Part shown: positions 12,755-15,128 of the stretch, in pieces | How the letters are laid out: every line of letters starts with the position of its first letter | How positions within the stretch are numbered: the stretch's first letter is position 1 | Assembly (NCBI GenBank): GCA_016845285.1 | Contig: JAERSX010000970.1 | Location: 1 to 15,128, forward strand | Direction: 5' to 3' | DNA: 15,128 bases | Source: Deltaproteobacteria bacterium | Lineage (GTDB): Bacteria; Myxococcota_A; UBA796; UBA2385 | Made by a program: the position numbers and the translations under genes | The notes under the pieces: generated by a model | The model's database searches: none | What the model was told of the DNA's origin: nothing | The model's input: only the letters and a program-made list of their open reading frames with translations

Positions 12755-13747
12755 GTGAGCTCTGTTGGACCGACCACCTGTTGGCTGCACTGTCCCGGCG
12801 GCGTGGCCGCTCGGGTGACCGGGCGCGGCCTGATGATCGGGCGGCGGCACGACAGCGACGTGGTGCTTCAGGACACCCGCGCCAGTCAGCACCATGCTCT
12901 GCTCACCGTGTCACTGGACGGGCCCGAGCTCCTGGTGATGGGCAAGAACCCCACCCAGGTCAACGGATCGACGCGACGCGGCCGGGTCGCCCTCGAGGAC
13001 GGCGCGGTGCTGGAGATGCCGGGCGGCCGCTTCACCGTCGAGGTGCGTGGTGGCAGTGAGTGGAGCGACCAGGCCTGGTGGCTCGAGCTCACGGACGGCA
13101 GTCGGTTCGGACTGCGCACCCTTCCTTTCTGTGTGGGAGGCGGGTCGGATGACCAGCTCCGCATCGACGGCTGGCCTCCTGGCGCGCTCATCTTCCACGC
13201 GGCCCGCGGTGCGCTGACCATGGAGTTGAGCGCCGATGGCGAGCTCAACGATGCACCCGAGAGTGCCGGCACCACGGAGCTTGTGGAGAACTGGGACCGC
13301 GTGTCCTTCGGTGGGGTGGGGGTCACCCTTCGATCGGGGGGCGCCTCGGAGCGCACGTCCACGGTCATGGCTGCAAAGGCCATGGGGCCCACCTGGGTGC
13401 GGTTCACCTTCCTGGCCAACGGCGGCCGCCTCGAGGTGGACATGGACGACGGTGTGGGCGTGACCCGTCTCGAGCTGGCCGAGCTGCGTGCGCGTCTGCT
13501 GGCGGCGCTCCTGCGGCCGAAGGGAGAGTACGAGGCGGGTGAGGCCATCCCGGACGAGATGCTCGTGCCAGCCATCTGGCCGGGCATGTCCAACCGTGGG
13601 CGGGTCGATCTGAATGTCCTCATCCACCGCACCCGCAACGACCTCGTCCGCGCTGGGCTGAACCCCGCGACCATCATCGAGCGGGCGCGGAAGGGTGGCT
13701 CGACCCGCTTCGTGCTGGCGCCGGGCGCTCGGATCACCGTGGACTGA
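12755..13747 (+). CDS. FHA-domain protein with C-terminal winged-helix DNA-binding domain
   Basis: 330 residues. The N-terminal FHA domain (about 8-97) keeps the phosphothreonine-binding residues: Gly29-Arg30, Ser44 and His47 in the SxxH motif, and Asn70-Gly71. A second, degenerate FHA-like segment (about 108-194, 'RTLPFCVGGGSDDQLRIDG') lacks those residues. After a Ser/Thr-rich joint, residues 225-330 look like an OmpR/EmbR-type winged helix: 'TRLELAELRARLLAALL', 'DEMLVPAIWPG', a recognition-helix candidate 'RVDLNVLIHRTRNDLVRAG', and 'IIERARKGGSTRFVLAPG' as the wing. This suggests a transcription factor controlled by Ser/Thr phosphorylation, with FHA first, the reverse of mycobacterial EmbR. 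The convergent kinase 9 bases away is the obvious partner. The target promoter is unknown. Confidence 0.8.
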   Translation: MSSVGPTTCWLHCPGGVAARVTGRGLMIGRRHDSDVVLQDTRASQHHALLTVSLDGPELLVMGKNPTQVNGSTRRGRVALEDGAVLEMPGGRFTVEVRGGSEWSDQAWWLELTDGSRFGLRTLPFCVGGGSDDQLRIDGWPPGALIFHAARGALTMELSADGELNDAPESAGTTELVENWDRVSFGGVGVTLRSGGASERTSTVMAAKAMGPTWVRFTFLANGGRLEVDMDDGVGVTRLELAELRARLLAALLRPKGEYEAGEAIPDEMLVPAIWPGMSNRGRVDLNVLIHRTRNDLVRAGLNPATIIERARKGGSTRFVLAPGARITVD

Positions 13748-13756
13748 GGGCCTCGC

Positions 13757-15010
13757 TCAGGTCACGCGCACCACGACCCACAGCACCACCGCACTCAGGC
13801 CGAGGCTCGCGAAGCCGAGGATCAAGAGCGCGAGCAGGATGGCGGGGAGCAACCAGCTGGGCACCGCGACCACGGTTGTCGTGGGCGCGTCGCCTGCGGG
13901 TGGCGGTGGGAGGACGGGCGCGGGTGGCACCGGGCTGCGGGTGAACAGGGCGGTGACCGTGTGCTCGGCGGGCTCGGCGGCGCCGGTGGCCTCCATCAGC
14001 TCGGCGGTGTGTGGGTCCGCGGTGATGGCCCCCCGGCGCCAGGGAGCCGTCGCCTCGGGCTGTCCACCGCCACGGCGGTTGTAGCGTTCGATGGTGAGAC
14101 GCAGGCTGGCTGACTGGGCGAGCCGGGCGAGCTCGGTGGCTTGCATGGCGATGTCCCCGGCCGAGGGCCTGTCGTCTGGGTCCCACGCGAGCATGGGACC
14201 CACGAGCGCGCCCAGCTCGGGATCGGGGAGACGCTCCAGGGCCAGCTCCACCTGACGGCTGTAGGTCTCGGGCCGGCCCGACAGGCTGCCCAATGCCTCG
14301 CCCGTGGCGCACTCCCAGGTGAGGACACCCAGCCCGAAGACGTCTGCTGCGGCGCTCACATCGCCGAGCACGGCCTCGGGGGCCACGTAGCCAGGGGTGC
14401 CCAGGGTGAAGATGCCAGACTGGCTCTCGCGCTGGCTGAGCAGCGCCTTTCCGGCTCCGAAGTCGAGGAGGACGGGCTCTCCCCATGGAGTCACACGCAC
14501 ATTGGCCGGCTTGATGTCGCGGTGAATCACCTCGACGCGACGGCCGGTGCTGTCGGGCACACCTGCGTGCGCGGCCTCCAGGGCCGATCCCACCTCGGCC
14601 ACCAGCTCGGCGGTGGCGCGGGTGCTCAGCGCTCCGGCGCGGAGGAGCTCGCGCAGATCGGTTCCGTCGACGTACTCGGTCACCAGGGCGGGGCGTCCGT
14701 CGACGCTGACGAGGTCGACGAAGCCCACCACCGCGCGGTGCCGGAGCAGCGCAAGCATGCGAGCCTCGTCGCGCAGACGACGAGCTTGAGGGCCGAGGTC
14801 GTCGAAGCCGGTTCGCAGCACCTTGACGGCGGCATGGCGCACGATGCCGGAGGCGGTGCGGTAGCGCGCGAGCCAGACGATGCCGTGGGTGCCGGAGCCC
14901 AGCTGTTCGAAGAGCTCGATGTCGACGGCTCGAGGGCTGGCGGCCGCGCGCGCGGTGTCGGGCGGTGGCGGAGTCTCGGCCGAGGGCTCCAGCGGGATGG
15001 CGGCGGTCAC
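13757..15010 (-). CDS. Membrane-anchored Ser/Thr protein kinase (Hanks type)
   Basis: 417 residues. The kinase domain spans about 31-300 and is complete: glycine loop GSGTHG (38-43), Lys63 in AAVKVL, Glu82, catalytic loop HRDIKPAN (163-170) with Asp165, DFG (183-185), 'GTPGYVAPE' (204-212) and a distal Arg281. A linker rich in Pro and Ala (about 318-384) follows, then a long hydrophobic segment (386-415) ending three residues before the C-terminus. The kinase therefore faces the cytosol with its tail anchored in the membrane and has no outside sensor domain such as PASTA. An N-terminal Pro/Ala-rich tail of about 28 residues precedes the domain. GTG 15010 has GAGGT at 15015-15019 upstream and no ATG, GTG or TTG lies before it in frame. 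It converges on the FHA regulator. Confidence 0.92.
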   Translation of the reverse strand: MTAAIPLEPSAETPPPPDTARAAASPRAVDIELFEQLGSGTHGIVWLARYRTASGIVRHAAVKVLRTGFDDLGPQARRLRDEARMLALLRHRAVVGFVDLVSVDGRPALVTEYVDGTDLRELLRAGALSTRATAELVAEVGSALEAAHAGVPDSTGRRVEVIHRDIKPANVRVTPWGEPVLLDFGAGKALLSQRESQSGIFTLGTPGYVAPEAVLGDVSAAADVFGLGVLTWECATGEALGSLSGRPETYSRQVELALERLPDPELGALVGPMLAWDPDDRPSAGDIAMQATELARLAQSASLRLTIERYNRRGGGQPEATAPWRRGAITADPHTAELMEATGAAEPAEHTVTALFTRSPVPPAPVLPPPPAGDAPTTTVVAVPSWLLPAILLALLILGFASLGLSAVVLWVVVRVT

Positions 15011-15054
15011 GGTGACCTCGGGTGCCGGGATGCGTCGCAGCCGAACCTCCGGCG

Positions 15055-15128
15055 TCAGTATCCCAGGTGCCCGTGGTGGAGGTGCTCTGTGATGATGCTC
15101 TCGGGCCCCGGCAGGGCCTCAGTAGCAG
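15055..15128 (-). CDS. C-terminal end of an unidentified protein, cut by window edge
   Basis: A frame open from the right edge reads ATEALPGPESIITEHLHHGH then LGY and stops with TGA at 15055-15057. Its third codon positions are mostly G or C, unlike the two alternative frames. That supports a real gene ending 44 bases before the kinase start, on the same strand. Only 23 residues are visible, so no function can be given. Confidence 0.45.
   Translation of the reverse strand, partial: ATEALPGPESIITEHLHHGHLGY

Noticed and set aside
15058..15066. TGGGATACT as an extended -10 for the kinase
   Set aside because: It falls within the last codons and stop of the likely upstream gene (GGA TAC TGA), so the match is readily explained by coding sequence.
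15011..15121. N-terminal extension of the kinase upstream of GTG 15010
   Set aside because: The frame is open and Pro/Arg-rich but contains no ATG, GTG or TTG before an in-frame stop; GTG 15010 has a GAGGT ribosome site.

Overview
The window is high-GC DNA, densely packed with genes on both strands and with no intergenic gap over about 190 bases. Three features suggest an uncultured member of the Myxococcota or a related former-deltaproteobacterial lineage: several lipoproteins, one with Asp/Cys-rich 'CDDGVDND' repeats; a membrane-anchored Ser/Thr kinase beside an FHA regulator; and strong G/C preference at third codon positions. This assignment is inferred from gene content, not from a phylogenetic marker. 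No rRNA, tRNA, CRISPR array, insertion sequence or phage gene was seen.

Layout. Bases 1-2418 (+) hold the 3' part of an ACT-domain gene, a lipoprotein carrying every copper ligand expected of a peptidylglycine-hydroxylase-type monooxygenase, and hemB, whose start overlaps the lipoprotein stop. Bases 2473-4708 (-) hold a Cys/Asp-repeat lipoprotein, a RimJ/RimL-type acetyltransferase and a four-helix membrane protein. Bases 4897-6252 (+) hold a PI-PLC X-domain lipoprotein and a VanZ-like membrane protein.

The metabolic centre is 6274-10187. boxC and boxB (-) are translationally coupled and encode the ring-cleaving lyase and the di-iron oxygenase of aerobic benzoyl-CoA epoxidation. They are divergent from boxR (+), an XRE/shikimate-kinase-like fusion regulator that senses benzoyl-CoA in characterised relatives. 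The 96-base divergent region contains two face-to-face sigma70-type promoters that share a palindromic -35 region, and each -10 is embedded in or overlapped by a perfect palindrome related to TAGTGCAC. This is a compact, readable control switch. boxA (reductase), benzoate-CoA ligase, boxD and a benzoate transporter are not in the window.

Bases 10270-12656 (+) hold a HEAT-repeat protein, a TrmN6/YfiC-like methyltransferase with an SPPY instead of NPPY motif, and a PdxI/YdbC-like aldo/keto reductase. The right end holds a convergent pair: an FHA regulator with a C-terminal winged-helix domain (+) and a C-terminally membrane-anchored Ser/Thr kinase (-). They are plausible kinase and substrate partners. 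A fragment of another minus-strand gene enters at the right edge.

No wholly new system is evident. The items most worth a second look are the symmetric box switch, the box cluster lacking boxA, the compact copper-monooxygenase lipoprotein, the FHA/winged-helix plus kinase pair, and the -10-like elements so close to several starts that the mRNAs may be leaderless.
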